The notes: a model not told the origin generated them from the sequence alone. Positions 23,306 through 30,737 are shown, counted from the stretch's first letter. The stretch: DNA of 46,427 bases from a virus (IMGVR_UViG_3300013307_000024:1-46427); one strand, 5' to 3'. Numbers and translations: made by a program.

Positions 23306-24773
23306 TACGTTCATCGATGATGGTTATTCGGCAAAAACATTCGACCGGCCAGACATGAAAAAACTAATGGAATTTGTGAAGAAAAATTACCGCGATATTG
23401 ATTACCTGGTAGTGGCTGAGCTCACACGCTTCAGCCGGGATCTTGGCGATGCGGTTAACCTGGTGAAGAAAATACAAAAGGCTTATGATATCCGCATCGT
23501 AAGCGCCAGCCGTGGCGCCATCTACGATTGCAGCGACAGTAATTCTTTCTTCATGATGTCGCTCGAATTCCTGTTAGGCAATTCTGAAAATCTGAAGCGC
23601 GAAAGCGATATCAATGGCGGCATATACACTGCCAAGGCGAAGGAAGGTAGATACATTCATGGCCAGCCGCCGTACGGCTATTACAAAGAAGGAAAAGGTG
23701 CAGAATCACGGTTATGCATACACGAAGATCAGGCGAAGGTAATCCGCTACATGTACGCTGCTTATTTAAAAAATATTCCGCTCATCGCCATTTATGAGCG
23801 GGCGAAAGAAATGGGATTTCCTCATAAAGGCCACGGCGCCATTCAAAAAATATTGGCCAACCCGATCTATTCAGGACAGCAACAGGTAAAGTCCTGGAGA
23901 GAGCACCCGGGAGGCTTATTCCCGGCACTTCATCAACCCATCATAGATTTGATCACCTGGCGCGATGCGCAGGTAAAATTGAAAGGGAAAACGCGCCCGG
24001 GGATTAATGTATCAGATGCAATGCCGCTGCGGGGCGTCTTGCGCTGTTATTGCTCTCAACCGGTTACCGGCGCACCGAGCCGCAACCGGTGGGGCAATTA
24101 TTATTACTACTACAAGTGCAAGCATTCGCACCATGTAAATATTTCAGTGATTAAAGCACATGAGAAGTTAGATGCGGCCCTGGGCTACATGAGCCTAACG
24201 GCCAGGATGGCCCAGGCAATCCGCATCGCCAGCGAGCAGCAGTTCGACGTGCAGGTAAAGGAAAATAGGAAGATCCTCACCCGGAAGAAAAGCGAGCTTT
24301 CGCAGATTCATGATCAGATTGCGAGCCTGGAAGAAAAGTACATCGCCAACAGGATTGAGTTTGAAACCTATAACAAATGGTTTAGCGAGCTGCGGCAGCG
24401 CCGCACAATAACGAAGGCAGAAATTGACAAGCTGCAGCGCGATGACAACAGCCTTTATTTGCTTTTGCAAAACAATATTGAGCAGCTCACCGACCTGCCC
24501 TATATGTACAGGCGCCTTGATACAACAGCAAAGCAGGAATTTATAAGATCAGTGTTCGACAACAAGCTCTATTGGAGAGACAACATCTATCGAACCCCTT
24601 ATATAATTCCTGCTTTTACACATAATTCACTGATTTTAAAACAAAAACAGCTACTTATTGTGGAAGAAGAAAAGGGACTTTCAACGAAAGTCCCTCAAGG
24701 TGGAGCCCAGGGGAGCCAAATCGAACCCCTGATAAATCTCTTATCCTTCCTGTCTTCCACTAAGGTAGCATAA
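23187..24773 (+). CDS. Large serine recombinase / phage integrase
   Basis: The 528-aa protein has a resolvase catalytic domain (residues 1-145; nucleophile Ser11 in RYLRFSKDKQS, Arg-rich AELTRFSRDLGD near 79). A recombinase domain follows (about 165-270, with HGQPPYGYYKEG), then a zinc-ribbon-like segment (CYCSQPVTGAPSR, then YYYYKCKH) and a coiled coil (about 355-425). It integrates and, with a directionality factor, excises the phage. Its C-terminal tail (TKVPQGGAQGSQIEPLINL) is encoded by a tmRNA-like attachment sequence on the other strand, as is common for integrases that abut their att site. Confidence 0.93.
   Translation: MKKGIRYLRFSKDKQSVLSIERQDLVTAQWMDHTEIQIFDTFIDDGYSAKTFDRPDMKKLMEFVKKNYRDIDYLVVAELTRFSRDLGDAVNLVKKIQKAYDIRIVSASRGAIYDCSDSNSFFMMSLEFLLGNSENLKRESDINGGIYTAKAKEGRYIHGQPPYGYYKEGKGAESRLCIHEDQAKVIRYMYAAYLKNIPLIAIYERAKEMGFPHKGHGAIQKILANPIYSGQQQVKSWREHPGGLFPALHQPIIDLITWRDAQVKLKGKTRPGINVSDAMPLRGVLRCYCSQPVTGAPSRNRWGNYYYYYKCKHSHHVNISVIKAHEKLDAALGYMSLTARMAQAIRIASEQQFDVQVKENRKILTRKKSELSQIHDQIASLEEKYIANRIEFETYNKWFSELRQRRTITKAEIDKLQRDDNSLYLLLQNNIEQLTDLPYMYRRLDTTAKQEFIRSVFDNKLYWRDNIYRTPYIIPAFTHNSLILKQKQLLIVEEEKGLSTKVPQGGAQGSQIEPLINLLSFLSSTKVA
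24674..24731 (-). other. Candidate attP: tmRNA/tRNA 3'-end fragment with terminator
   Basis: Read on the minus strand, CAGGGGTTCGA (24731-24721) and CCCCTGGGCTCCACC (24713-24699) look like a T-arm plus the acceptor strand GGCTCCACC typical of tmRNA 3' ends. A perfect 9-bp hairpin GGGACTTTC/GAAAGTCCC (24674-24694), then TTTTCTTCTT, follows like a host terminator. The T-loop is 12 nt instead of 7, so it is not a working tRNA. It lies inside the 3' end of the integrase gene, the normal place for attP. Confidence 0.6.
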
Positions 24774-24789
24774 ATCTTTATGCAAGCCG

Positions 24790-25047
24790 ATGCGAAAAGC
24801 CATTAGAATCACCGGGACAGAAGAACTGATAAACAATATCATCAGCCAGGTACAAATCATTACCCGGGAAGAACAAAATCATATAAATTTTTTGGGACGG
24901 AACGAATTCTCCATGATCGGCATGGAGTACCGTACGCATGCTCAGCGGGGCGGTGATGTAGAGCTTGTGCTTGAGGCTGAGAACCCAATGCTATTTTATA
25001 AACTGGGCCTGTACACGGCCCCATTAATCAAAAATATATTGAAGTAA
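24790..25047 (+). CDS. Hypothetical 85-aa protein after the integrase
   Basis: It starts 16 bp after the integrase stop. The protein is alpha/beta (MRKAIRITGTEELINNIISQ, then GGDVELVLEAENPMLFYKLG). A small size and position next to the integrase fit a directionality factor, but there is no helix-turn-helix and it could equally be an unrelated early protein. Confidence 0.65.
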   Translation: MRKAIRITGTEELINNIISQVQIITREEQNHINFLGRNEFSMIGMEYRTHAQRGGDVELVLEAENPMLFYKLGLYTAPLIKNILK

Positions 25048-25115
25048 AAACTATTGGCCCGCACGCCCTGGCCAGGCACTGACATACATTTTATTTAGGC
25101 ATAAATAAAAACGGA

Positions 25116-25136
25116 AACCGCCCGTTTAGGGCGGTT
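25116..25136. repeat. Hairpin in the gap before the replication genes
   Basis: AACCGCCC (25116-25123) pairs with GGGCGGTT (25129-25136) around GTTTA. No T run follows on the plus strand. It may terminate or stabilise integrase-region transcripts. Confidence 0.7.
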
Positions 25137-25269
25137 ACAGGCAGATTCTACACTTTTTTTCGCAATAGAAAGAAGGTCTAAAAGCTGCCAAAGCTAAGGT
25201 TTTGCGCTGAATTAACGCAAATCTTTCCTCCAATATTATGCTCCTGATTAGAATTGTGTGCCGATCACA

Positions 25270-25329
25270 AAAATGATGGCAGGGCAACACGCCTTAAGTG
25301 TGCCCCTGCCAGACCATACGCATCATTTT
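25270..25329 (+). ncRNA. Structured 5' leader upstream of the replication genes
   Basis: AAAATGATG (25270-25278) pairs with CATCATTTT (25321-25329). Inside, TGGCAGGG (25277-25284) pairs with CCCTGCCA (25304-25311), with a further CA/ACAC against GTGTG part and two single-base bulges. It ends 19 nt before ATG 25349. The 301-bp gap 25048-25348 holds no gene. This could be a leader that controls translation of the replication operon or part of an origin. No known riboswitch class is recognised. Confidence 0.5.
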
Positions 25330-25348
25330 AACTCTTAATAAAAATATC

Positions 25349-25612
25349 ATGGAAAGAAACCAAAAAGCAATGATATATCAATTGCGAGCCGGCGACCGGT
25401 TTTACAAGTTTACAGACAAGAACAAAACGGTTCTTGAGAAAGTGGACCACAAAACAAAGCAGACGAATTATCGCACGTACAAGCATTGGGCTATAGATGC
25501 AAAATATTGTGGCCGCATGCTCACTGCAGATCAGATCGAATTGTTTGCAAAGCCACTCAACAGCGATACTGAAGTGATTTTTTTAAGGCATAAAGAACTA
25601 GCTGCTCAATGA
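25349..25612 (+). CDS. Hypothetical 87-aa protein before the initiator-like gene
   Basis: ATG 25349 (MERNQKAMIYQLRAGDRFYK) is chosen over an upstream ATG at 25298 that would read through the hairpin. The protein is basic with an RAGDRFYKFTDKNKTVLEK-type beta strand region. Its stop overlaps the next start in ATGA (25609-25612), so it is coupled to the larger protein. The function is unknown; a replication accessory is possible. Confidence 0.68.
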   Translation: MERNQKAMIYQLRAGDRFYKFTDKNKTVLEKVDHKTKQTNYRTYKHWAIDAKYCGRMLTADQIELFAKPLNSDTEVIFLRHKELAAQ

Positions 25613-26577
25613 TCGGAGAAGTAAAAAAAGAAGCCAGGTGCGTGGATGTATACATTCCGGAAGAGCTCGTGAATTATGTGCTCACTGAAACAGAAGTGTG
25701 CGGCCGTTATGTCACGACGCGTAAGAAAGGAAATAAAACGCATCCAATGATGAAAATAATGGGGCTTTATTTATTATTAAAGGCCGAAGCGCCAGGCTCT
25801 TCATTGATTCAAAATTATGTAAAACAAATTCCAACGCTGTGCGCCAGCTTCTCTCTTTCGAGACGGACTTTCTACTACCATATCGGCACGCTTGAAAGGC
25901 TAAAATTAGTCACGAAAGACACTGATGGCAATCTCCGGATTGCAAGCTGGCAGCAGCTTGGAAAAATACTTGACATCAATACAAAAAGAAAAACCAAAAT
26001 AAAATTCAACTATGATTCTAAACAACAAATACACTGGTGGTTTGCCGCCTTAGACGTCAGGGAAAACCAATCGCTTCAAAGCTATATGATACAGAAGAAA
26101 CTGAGCAAAAATTCGGAAGCAAAGAATAGTCTTATAACGGCAATGGTTAAACGTGGGTTTGACCTGGAAAGAATTGACGATGCAGACTATTTCGCATCGC
26201 GTCTATTCAGCCTTTATCTGGAAGATTTCCGCACCGGCACAGAAGTTCACGACATTCTGGTTCTTATTCGCAGCGATGTAAACAGATCGGTTAAGAAGTT
26301 GGCGTATGACTGGTGCATCAGTGCACAGCTTACAAGCTATTGGAAAAAGCAAATGAAAGGCCAGGGGATCGTTGATGTCACGAAAATGCACGTCGTGAGC
26401 CAGTGGAGCAAGGAAACAAATGATTGTCATAAAAACAGGTTTTGCCATGTGATCTGGAACAATCACATAAAGCAAAGGGTTTGGTTTTTATGCGACCAAC
26501 TTTCAGTAATAATGCCCTGGAAGTGGCAGGAGTTTTTAGAAAAAAACAAGGCCGAAACGGCCGCCAATAGCGCCTAA
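25609..26577 (+). CDS. Putative replication initiator / DNA-binding protein, 322 aa
   Basis: The N-terminal third contains a winged-helix-like segment (CASFSLSRRTFYYHIGTLER, about residues 78-97, followed by LKLVTKDTDGNLRI). The C-terminal part is basic and helical with Trp and His (QWSKETNDCHKNRFCHVIWN). An array of 9-bp iterons lies 50 bp after the stop, a common arrangement for initiator genes with their origins. I see no helicase, primase or polymerase gene elsewhere, so replication probably relies on this protein plus host enzymes. The initiator role is inferred. Confidence 0.6.
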   Translation: MIGEVKKEARCVDVYIPEELVNYVLTETEVCGRYVTTRKKGNKTHPMMKIMGLYLLLKAEAPGSSLIQNYVKQIPTLCASFSLSRRTFYYHIGTLERLKLVTKDTDGNLRIASWQQLGKILDINTKRKTKIKFNYDSKQQIHWWFAALDVRENQSLQSYMIQKKLSKNSEAKNSLITAMVKRGFDLERIDDADYFASRLFSLYLEDFRTGTEVHDILVLIRSDVNRSVKKLAYDWCISAQLTSYWKKQMKGQGIVDVTKMHVVSQWSKETNDCHKNRFCHVIWNNHIKQRVWFLCDQLSVIMPWKWQEFLEKNKAETAANSA

Positions 26578-26626
26578 TGCAAAAATTTTTAATAACAAGA
26601 TATTGATAAATTATAGTTTGAGAAAC

Positions 26627-26713
26627 TTGTACGTCATGTACATCTTATTCAAATACTTGTACAAGTTGTACTACATGTACATGAATGGCCGAAAAAAGTT
26701 TTTCACATGTGAA
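26627..26713. promoter_or_regulatory. Iteron cluster, candidate replication origin or operator
   Basis: Five WTGTAC units start at 26627, 26636, 26657, 26666 and 26675, that is 9 bp apart except for one 21-bp step. ACTTGTACAAGT (26655-26666) and CATGTACATG (26674-26683) are perfect palindromes. A separate 12-bp palindrome TTCACATGTGAA lies at 26702-26713, just before ATG 26740. The cluster follows the initiator-like gene and is AT-rich. Confidence 0.65.
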
Positions 26714-26739
26714 TTAATCACCCTTAAAAAAATAGCCAA

Positions 26740-27123
26740 ATGTTAGTAAAAGAGCCCAAAAATGGAAAAATGGCAAAAGAAAAATGCAGGTTTATGATGT
26801 TCTGCCGTGTTAAGGAGAATTCATCTTTCAGATTCAGGCATTTTGAAGATCCACTAGTAGGATGGATTCGCGGAGACAAGTACGACAAACAAAATGTAGC
26901 AAAAATGCTTCAGTACCTAATCAATTACATCAAAAATCACAACCGTCAGTATGTACACATGACCATTTGCGATACGGCTAAAAGTCCACACGAAGAAGAT
27001 TACATCATTTTAAAAATACTTAATGGCGTGCCAAAGATTAACAGGCTGCCGGGATATGGGATACTCCTTGAAAATTATAATCTTCCGGAGCAATTGAGTT
27101 ATGAAATCAAACCAGAATTTTAA
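26740..27123 (+). CDS. Hypothetical 127-aa protein, paralogue A
   Basis: The protein is basic and shares a pattern with the next gene: VGWIRGDKYDKQNVAKMLQY, then NYIKNH and LKILNGVPKINRLPGY. It appears to be one copy of a tandem duplication. There is no recognised domain; it lies directly after the iterons and the TTCACATGTGAA palindrome, which may control it. Confidence 0.7.
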   Translation: MLVKEPKNGKMAKEKCRFMMFCRVKENSSFRFRHFEDPLVGWIRGDKYDKQNVAKMLQYLINYIKNHNRQYVHMTICDTAKSPHEEDYIILKILNGVPKINRLPGYGILLENYNLPEQLSYEIKPEF

Positions 27124-27144
27124 ATTTTATAAAACGAAAAGCTT

Positions 27145-27561
27145 ATGCCATCTAATCTAAGAAAACCGGAACCAGCTCCGGATGAAAATTTCAAATCAAT
27201 TCTTGTTCCTTTAAAATACAGGAATGAATATTATGCACAGGAAAAAAAGCTATGCCGGTTTGACCTTTACTTACATAAGAAAAAAAATCTATCTGCATTC
27301 TTTGATGGAACCTGGGAAAAGTGGTGGCGTGGAGATAAACAAGGGGAAGAAGACGAAGCAAAAATGCTGTGCTATCTACTAATGATAATCAAGAATCATT
27401 ATGCCAATTACTCGCTAATGATCCTATATGATAATTCTCTGTTTGGTTCCAGGGCTGACCGACAAATATTTAAATTTTTAAATGATCGGGTGGAGCTAAA
27501 TAAGCTTATCGATTATGAAGCCATAATCACAAAAAAATTACCTGACTGGATGAAGTTGTAA
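27145..27561 (+). CDS. Hypothetical 138-aa protein, paralogue B
   Basis: It matches the preceding gene through W-W/I-RGDK, AKML-YL, IIKNH, Y-x-x-M and DR-I-K-LN motifs (for example KWWRGDKQGEEDEAKMLCYL), with an extra N-terminal extension. The pair probably arose by duplication and divergence. The function is unknown. Confidence 0.7.
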   Translation: MPSNLRKPEPAPDENFKSILVPLKYRNEYYAQEKKLCRFDLYLHKKKNLSAFFDGTWEKWWRGDKQGEEDEAKMLCYLLMIIKNHYANYSLMILYDNSLFGSRADRQIFKFLNDRVELNKLIDYEAIITKKLPDWMKL

Positions 27562-27575
27562 CCAATAAATCATCG

Positions 27576-27911
27576 ATGAAAACTTTAAAAATAAATCGCC
27601 AGCATCTTGAGGATCTCTGCGGATATTTTTTGCCTGTGATGATGCAAATGCTCGATGCCAGGGCGTTGATTGAAAGAGGTACTGAATACGAATATCTTTT
27701 ACGTATAGGCGTATCCGTTATGAAGGATGTAGAAAAGAAACTGATGAAAAAATATCTAACGGAAAGCTTCAAGTTTAAAATAAAATTTTCTGAAGCTGAG
27801 GCAATTATACTGATGAAATTATTACTGCAGTTTCCTCTGTCAAGTGTTGATTTCTGGCGGCTGAATTTAAGAAACAATATTGTTGAACAATTACACAAAC
27901 AATTGATATGA
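27576..27911 (+). CDS. Hypothetical 111-aa helical protein
   Basis: The protein is mostly helical and basic (LEDLCGYFLPVMMQMLDARA, then VEKKLMKKYLTESFKFKIKF, and EAEAIILMKLLLQFPL). It overlaps the next start in ATGA (27908-27911). I do not recognise the family. Confidence 0.68.
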   Translation: MKTLKINRQHLEDLCGYFLPVMMQMLDARALIERGTEYEYLLRIGVSVMKDVEKKLMKKYLTESFKFKIKFSEAEAIILMKLLLQFPLSSVDFWRLNLRNNIVEQLHKQLI

Positions 27912-28198
27912 TACCCACATTTTTAGGAGCCCCGTATTATCCGGGCGGATTTCCGGTACCCTTTGAAAATTTATTAATGAATGGCGAATCATTGAAGGAC
28001 CAGGCAGTTCGCTATTATGAAGGTGAAGCTTCCGAAACCGACGTGGAAAATCTGAAAGAATATGTGATTTATTACATCGGCGCGCCCTGCTTTATTTTCA
28101 AATTCGATAATGAAAAGCAGGAGCAATATTTTAAAACAAAACTTTCCCTGGACGACATGCTGGACCTTCTACTCGATGCCGGCCTGGATCCACTTTAA
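27908..28198 (+). CDS. Hypothetical 96-aa acidic protein
   Basis: The start is in an ATGA overlap. The N-terminus is Pro/Gly-rich (MIPTFLGAPYYPGGFPVPFE), and the rest is acidic and helical, ending LDDMLDLLLDAGLDPL. The acidity would suit a decoy or inhibitor protein, but nothing more can be said. Confidence 0.65.
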   Translation: MIPTFLGAPYYPGGFPVPFENLLMNGESLKDQAVRYYEGEASETDVENLKEYVIYYIGAPCFIFKFDNEKQEQYFKTKLSLDDMLDLLLDAGLDPL

Positions 28199-28213
28199 AC
28201 CAAAATAATTTTT

Positions 28214-28486
28214 ATGACACACTTACAAAAAGCAATTGTATTAAGCCTTTTAGACGGCTGCAATATCGCAAACAGTTGCCGCAATGGATTTCGTTTGCGC
28301 ACGCCGCAAAGCGCGGTTATTGCTAAGTTTTATTCACCCACGTTTGATTCATTAAAGCCTCTTTTACGAAAAGAAAAAAACGGATTGTATGTTCTGGATA
28401 AAAGGCATGTGCGCTCGCTGCATGGCCAGGCCTGGGTAAAGAAGGAGTATAAGAAGAAATTAAAATCAAATCAAAATAATCATTAA
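28214..28486 (+). CDS. Hypothetical 90-aa basic protein
   Basis: The protein begins MTHLQKAIVLSLLDGCNIAN and ends with a strongly basic tail (VKKEYKKKLKSNQNN). A helix-turn-helix-like turn may lie in DGCNIANSCRNGFRLRTPQS. It starts after a TTTTT leader. Its family is not recognised; DNA binding would fit its charge. Confidence 0.65.
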   Translation: MTHLQKAIVLSLLDGCNIANSCRNGFRLRTPQSAVIAKFYSPTFDSLKPLLRKEKNGLYVLDKRHVRSLHGQAWVKKEYKKKLKSNQNNH

Positions 28487-28489
28487 AAA

Positions 28490-29050
28490 ATGTACTACAA
28501 AATCACCAACAAACATTGTAAAATCTATAAGGAGCTGCACAAGCTGCGCTCTAAAGAACATGAATTTGATAAAGAAAATCTATCGTCGATAGAATCAAAA
28601 ACCGGTTTGACGTTTCAACAATTTTTGGGGCATTCCTCTCAACAAAACTTCAACAGAGTAAAAGAATATACCGGATTTAAATTTACTGAACCCGAAAAAG
28701 TTGATCCTAAAATCTGGAAGCGTCATAAAGAATTGCAAGATATCTATGTACCAAACAGGGCAACGAAACTGGGCAGGGAAATGGCTGATTTTCTCTTTCG
28801 CGGATTGAAGGGTAGCCGCTATTCTAAAGTGTTTGAAATTTTAAATCTAGAACACCCACGTCGCTTCACTTTTCCTTTTGTAGAAATTGCCGGTGATGTA
28901 ATACTGCTTTACCTGGGCGATGACCAGGAGCCGAAAAGCAAAGATGTAATTGAGATCACAAAAAGAGAGTTTACAGAGATTAACGAAAAATCTCGTGATA
29001 ATAATTCAAAAAATTCAATAAAAAATGGCAAAATTAAAAGCACGATTTAA
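28490..29050 (+). CDS. Hypothetical 186-aa protein
   Basis: The protein starts 3 bp after the previous stop. It is basic with a repeated IYKELHKLRSKEHEFDKENL / WKRHKELQDIYVPNRATK pattern and a compact C-terminal beta part (FVEIAGDVILLYLGDDQEP). The last 26 bp overlap the next gene in another frame. I do not recognise it. Confidence 0.68.
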   Translation: MYYKITNKHCKIYKELHKLRSKEHEFDKENLSSIESKTGLTFQQFLGHSSQQNFNRVKEYTGFKFTEPEKVDPKIWKRHKELQDIYVPNRATKLGREMADFLFRGLKGSRYSKVFEILNLEHPRRFTFPFVEIAGDVILLYLGDDQEPKSKDVIEITKREFTEINEKSRDNNSKNSIKNGKIKSTI

Positions 29051-29351
29051 GAAAGCATTGTTTGCATTCTTCAAGGATGAAATTCTTAATGCAGTGGGAT
29101 ATAATGGCACTATACAAAAACTCCAAATCGTAACAAAAGAATTGGAATTTTCAGAGATAAAAGCTGAAATTCTTTTAGAAGAAAGGTATGGTGAACCGAT
29201 TGTAATTGTTTACGAAAGGGCATTGGAAAGTGCCAAGCGTAGATTATTCGAAGAAAGTATGAAGTTCATTCATATAGATGAAAGTTCAATCATGGATAGC
29301 CATGTTTACCCACATCGGGCGATTCGTGTGAGCTTGTATGTCGGTTCGTAG
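29025..29351 (+). CDS. Hypothetical 108-aa protein
   Basis: The protein has a basic N-terminal helix (MAKLKARFKKALFAFFKDEI) and a beta-rich centre (SEIKAEILLEERYGEPIVIV). It overlaps the previous gene by 26 bp. Its function is unknown; it directly precedes the Acb2-like gene and may share its transcript. Confidence 0.65.
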   Translation: MAKLKARFKKALFAFFKDEILNAVGYNGTIQKLQIVTKELEFSEIKAEILLEERYGEPIVIVYERALESAKRRLFEESMKFIHIDESSIMDSHVYPHRAIRVSLYVGS

Positions 29352-29389
29352 ATAACAGAGTATTTCCTAACAATTTAAAATAAAAAAAA

Positions 29390-29617
29390 ATGTCAGAATT
29401 AACCTTTGGACAGAAAGCAGTTGGCTTAACGTTTAACCCTTCCGGGGATGATGCAGTCGGAAAAGCAAAGCAAACTTTTGCTGATGCTATTGACCAATTA
29501 AATGACTTGCGTAATTCAACAACAAGTGGCGAAGTAAAACGCATGTGCTCTGTTGGAATTACAGAAGCTCAATCAGCTCAAATGTGGGCTGTCAAAGCAA
29601 TCACGTGGAAGGATTAA
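29390..29617 (+). CDS. acb2: Acb2-type anti-CBASS protein (Acb2/Tad1 hairpin family)
   Basis: The 75-aa protein carries the family pattern: a short lead (FGQKAVGLTFNPSGDDAVGK), a helix (KQTFADAIDQLNDLRNS) and a second helix ending in the hallmark MWAVKA (in EAQSAQMWAVKAITWKD, residues 59-75). Acb2 proteins (including T4 Vs.4) form hexamers that soak up cyclic di- and trinucleotides and so block CBASS, and related Tad proteins act on Thoeris. By family it should do the same in the host cytoplasm. It lies among small early genes, as expected for an anti-defence locus. Confidence 0.85.
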   Translation: MSELTFGQKAVGLTFNPSGDDAVGKAKQTFADAIDQLNDLRNSTTSGEVKRMCSVGITEAQSAQMWAVKAITWKD

Positions 29618-29635
29618 GAACTTTTTATCACCAAA

Positions 29636-29668
29636 AAACCAAGAAGATTTCCAAAATCTTCTTGGTTT
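29636..29668. terminator. Perfect 15-bp hairpin, strong terminator on the minus strand
   Basis: AAACCAAGAAGATTT (29636-29650) and AAATCTTCTTGGTTT (29654-29668) pair perfectly around CCA. On the minus strand TTTTTTGG continues the T run, a strong intrinsic terminator; on the plus strand only TTT is available before A bases. It could stop minus-strand readthrough from the tape-measure unit or act on both strands. Confidence 0.8.
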
Positions 29669-29681
29669 AAAAAATACTATA

Positions 29682-29981
29682 ATGCAAACAGCCACTTTAA
29701 ACGATTACATCGATGTGATCAAAACTAAATTCCCGGAATGCGTGGATATCGAGAGCAGCGATATTTTTAAAGAGAGTTCTCTTTACAAAAATGATCGGAA
29801 TCAGTATTGCTACGTAACTCAATCTGAAAACAAGCTATTGAGTAATTTATTTTATGTTGAAATTTTTCGTTCAGACGACCTAAGAATTGAGCGAAAGGAA
29901 AGCGACTATTTAAACTGGTCTATCATCTTTGAATTTGAAAATATTAAAGATTGCAAGGTTTGGACTGAAGCAATAACTTAA
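29682..29981 (+). CDS. Hypothetical 99-aa acidic protein
   Basis: ATG 29682 lies 13 nt after the hairpin; a longer frame from 29553 would cross the hairpin and overlap the Acb2-like gene. The protein is alpha/beta, with LSNLFYVEIFRSDDLRIERK in the middle and SIIFEFENIKDCKVW at the end. It is a candidate early or anti-host protein by context only. Confidence 0.65.
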   Translation: MQTATLNDYIDVIKTKFPECVDIESSDIFKESSLYKNDRNQYCYVTQSENKLLSNLFYVEIFRSDDLRIERKESDYLNWSIIFEFENIKDCKVWTEAIT

Positions 29982-30018
29982 AACACAAAACTTTTTTTAA
30001 TCAATTAAATAAAAAACA

Positions 30019-30204
30019 ATGTCAGAATTAAAACAATTGAACTTAACAGAACATGATTTCGACCTGCTGGTCGAAGGCCTCGACGCGCTTCCGGAAAGAG
30101 GGCTGGCCGGCGAAATGATGGGCGATCTTTTTGGCGCAATAGCAGGTTGTTGCTCTCCAATGGTGGGTAACGTTGAAGCATTGGCGTCTGTTGCCGCTTC
30201 CTGA
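30019..30204 (+). CDS. Hypothetical 61-aa protein
   Basis: Its start MSELKQLNL and leader resemble those of the Acb2-like gene. It is acidic with DFDLLVEGLDALPERGLAGE and a Gly-rich GEMMGDLFGAIAGC segment. I do not recognise it; it ends before the inverted-repeat cassette. Confidence 0.6.
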   Translation: MSELKQLNLTEHDFDLLVEGLDALPERGLAGEMMGDLFGAIAGCCSPMVGNVEALASVAAS

Positions 30205-30317
30205 TGCTGATTGAAATAGAAAAGTTGATTATTTATTCGCCTGCTGATAGTAGCACGTCACGGCAATAGCACCAATGCAATGTTACAGGCAGGCGGGCAA
30301 TATTAATTAGTTCTTTG

Positions 30318-30338
30318 AAATTGAGGGAAACTATTTTT
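30318..30338 (+). repeat. Left inverted repeat of a three-gene cassette
   Basis: AAATTGAGGGAAA-CTATTTT is the reverse complement, apart from one extra A, of 31193-31213. The two copies enclose 896 bp with an own promoter and three genes. No target duplication is obvious. Confidence 0.75.
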
Positions 30339-30354
30339 AAAAAAAGTATAAAAA

Positions 30355-30407
30355 AAGTTACTAAATATTTGGTTAGTAACTTTATTGTTACTATATTTGT
30401 GTAACAA
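30355..30407 (+). promoter_or_regulatory. Early/host-type promoter with two GTTAC operators
   Basis: TTG (30369-30371), a 20-bp spacer and a perfect TATATTTG box (30392-30399). AAGTTACTAA (30355-30364) and TTAGTAACTT (30373-30382) form a perfect inverted repeat covering the -33 region. TTGTTAC (30385-30391) and GTAACAA (30401-30407) form another around the -7 box. A repressor binding here would shut the promoter. Confidence 0.8.
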
Positions 30408-30419
30408 AAGCAAAAAACA

Positions 30420-30737
30420 ATGACAACAATTAAATTTTCAAAAGTATTCGGTGAAGTTGAAGTTTTAAGCCAGGATGAAAACTTTACAACTATTGTGATT
30501 TTAAAAACCGGTGAGCAAAAAAAATTATCTACTAAATATGCTAATCTTTCTGATGAACCATTTTCAAAAGTTAAAAAAGTAAAAGCAATTAAGAGAGAAT
30601 TGACAAAAGAAGAAAAAGAAAGAGTTACAATCAGTGTAGAAAGACAAATGAGAGAAGAATTTTACGTAGCTGGTTTAAGTAGAGAACAAAGGTTAGAGTA
30701 TAAAGCCTCAAAATCAAAAAGAATACATTTATCATAA
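30420..30737 (+). CDS. Cassette gene 1, basic hypothetical protein, 105 aa
   Basis: It is the first gene after the GTTAC-controlled promoter. The N-terminus is beta-rich (TIKFSKVFGEVEVLSQDENF, then TTIVILKTGEQKKLS) and the C-terminus is a very basic helix (KVKAIKRELTKEEKERVTIS). The codon use is AT-rich, unlike late genes. Its unknown product may bind the GTTAC operators and regulate itself; this is an inference from charge and position. Confidence 0.65.
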   Translation: MTTIKFSKVFGEVEVLSQDENFTTIVILKTGEQKKLSTKYANLSDEPFSKVKKVKAIKRELTKEEKERVTISVERQMREEFYVAGLSREQRLEYKASKSKRIHLS

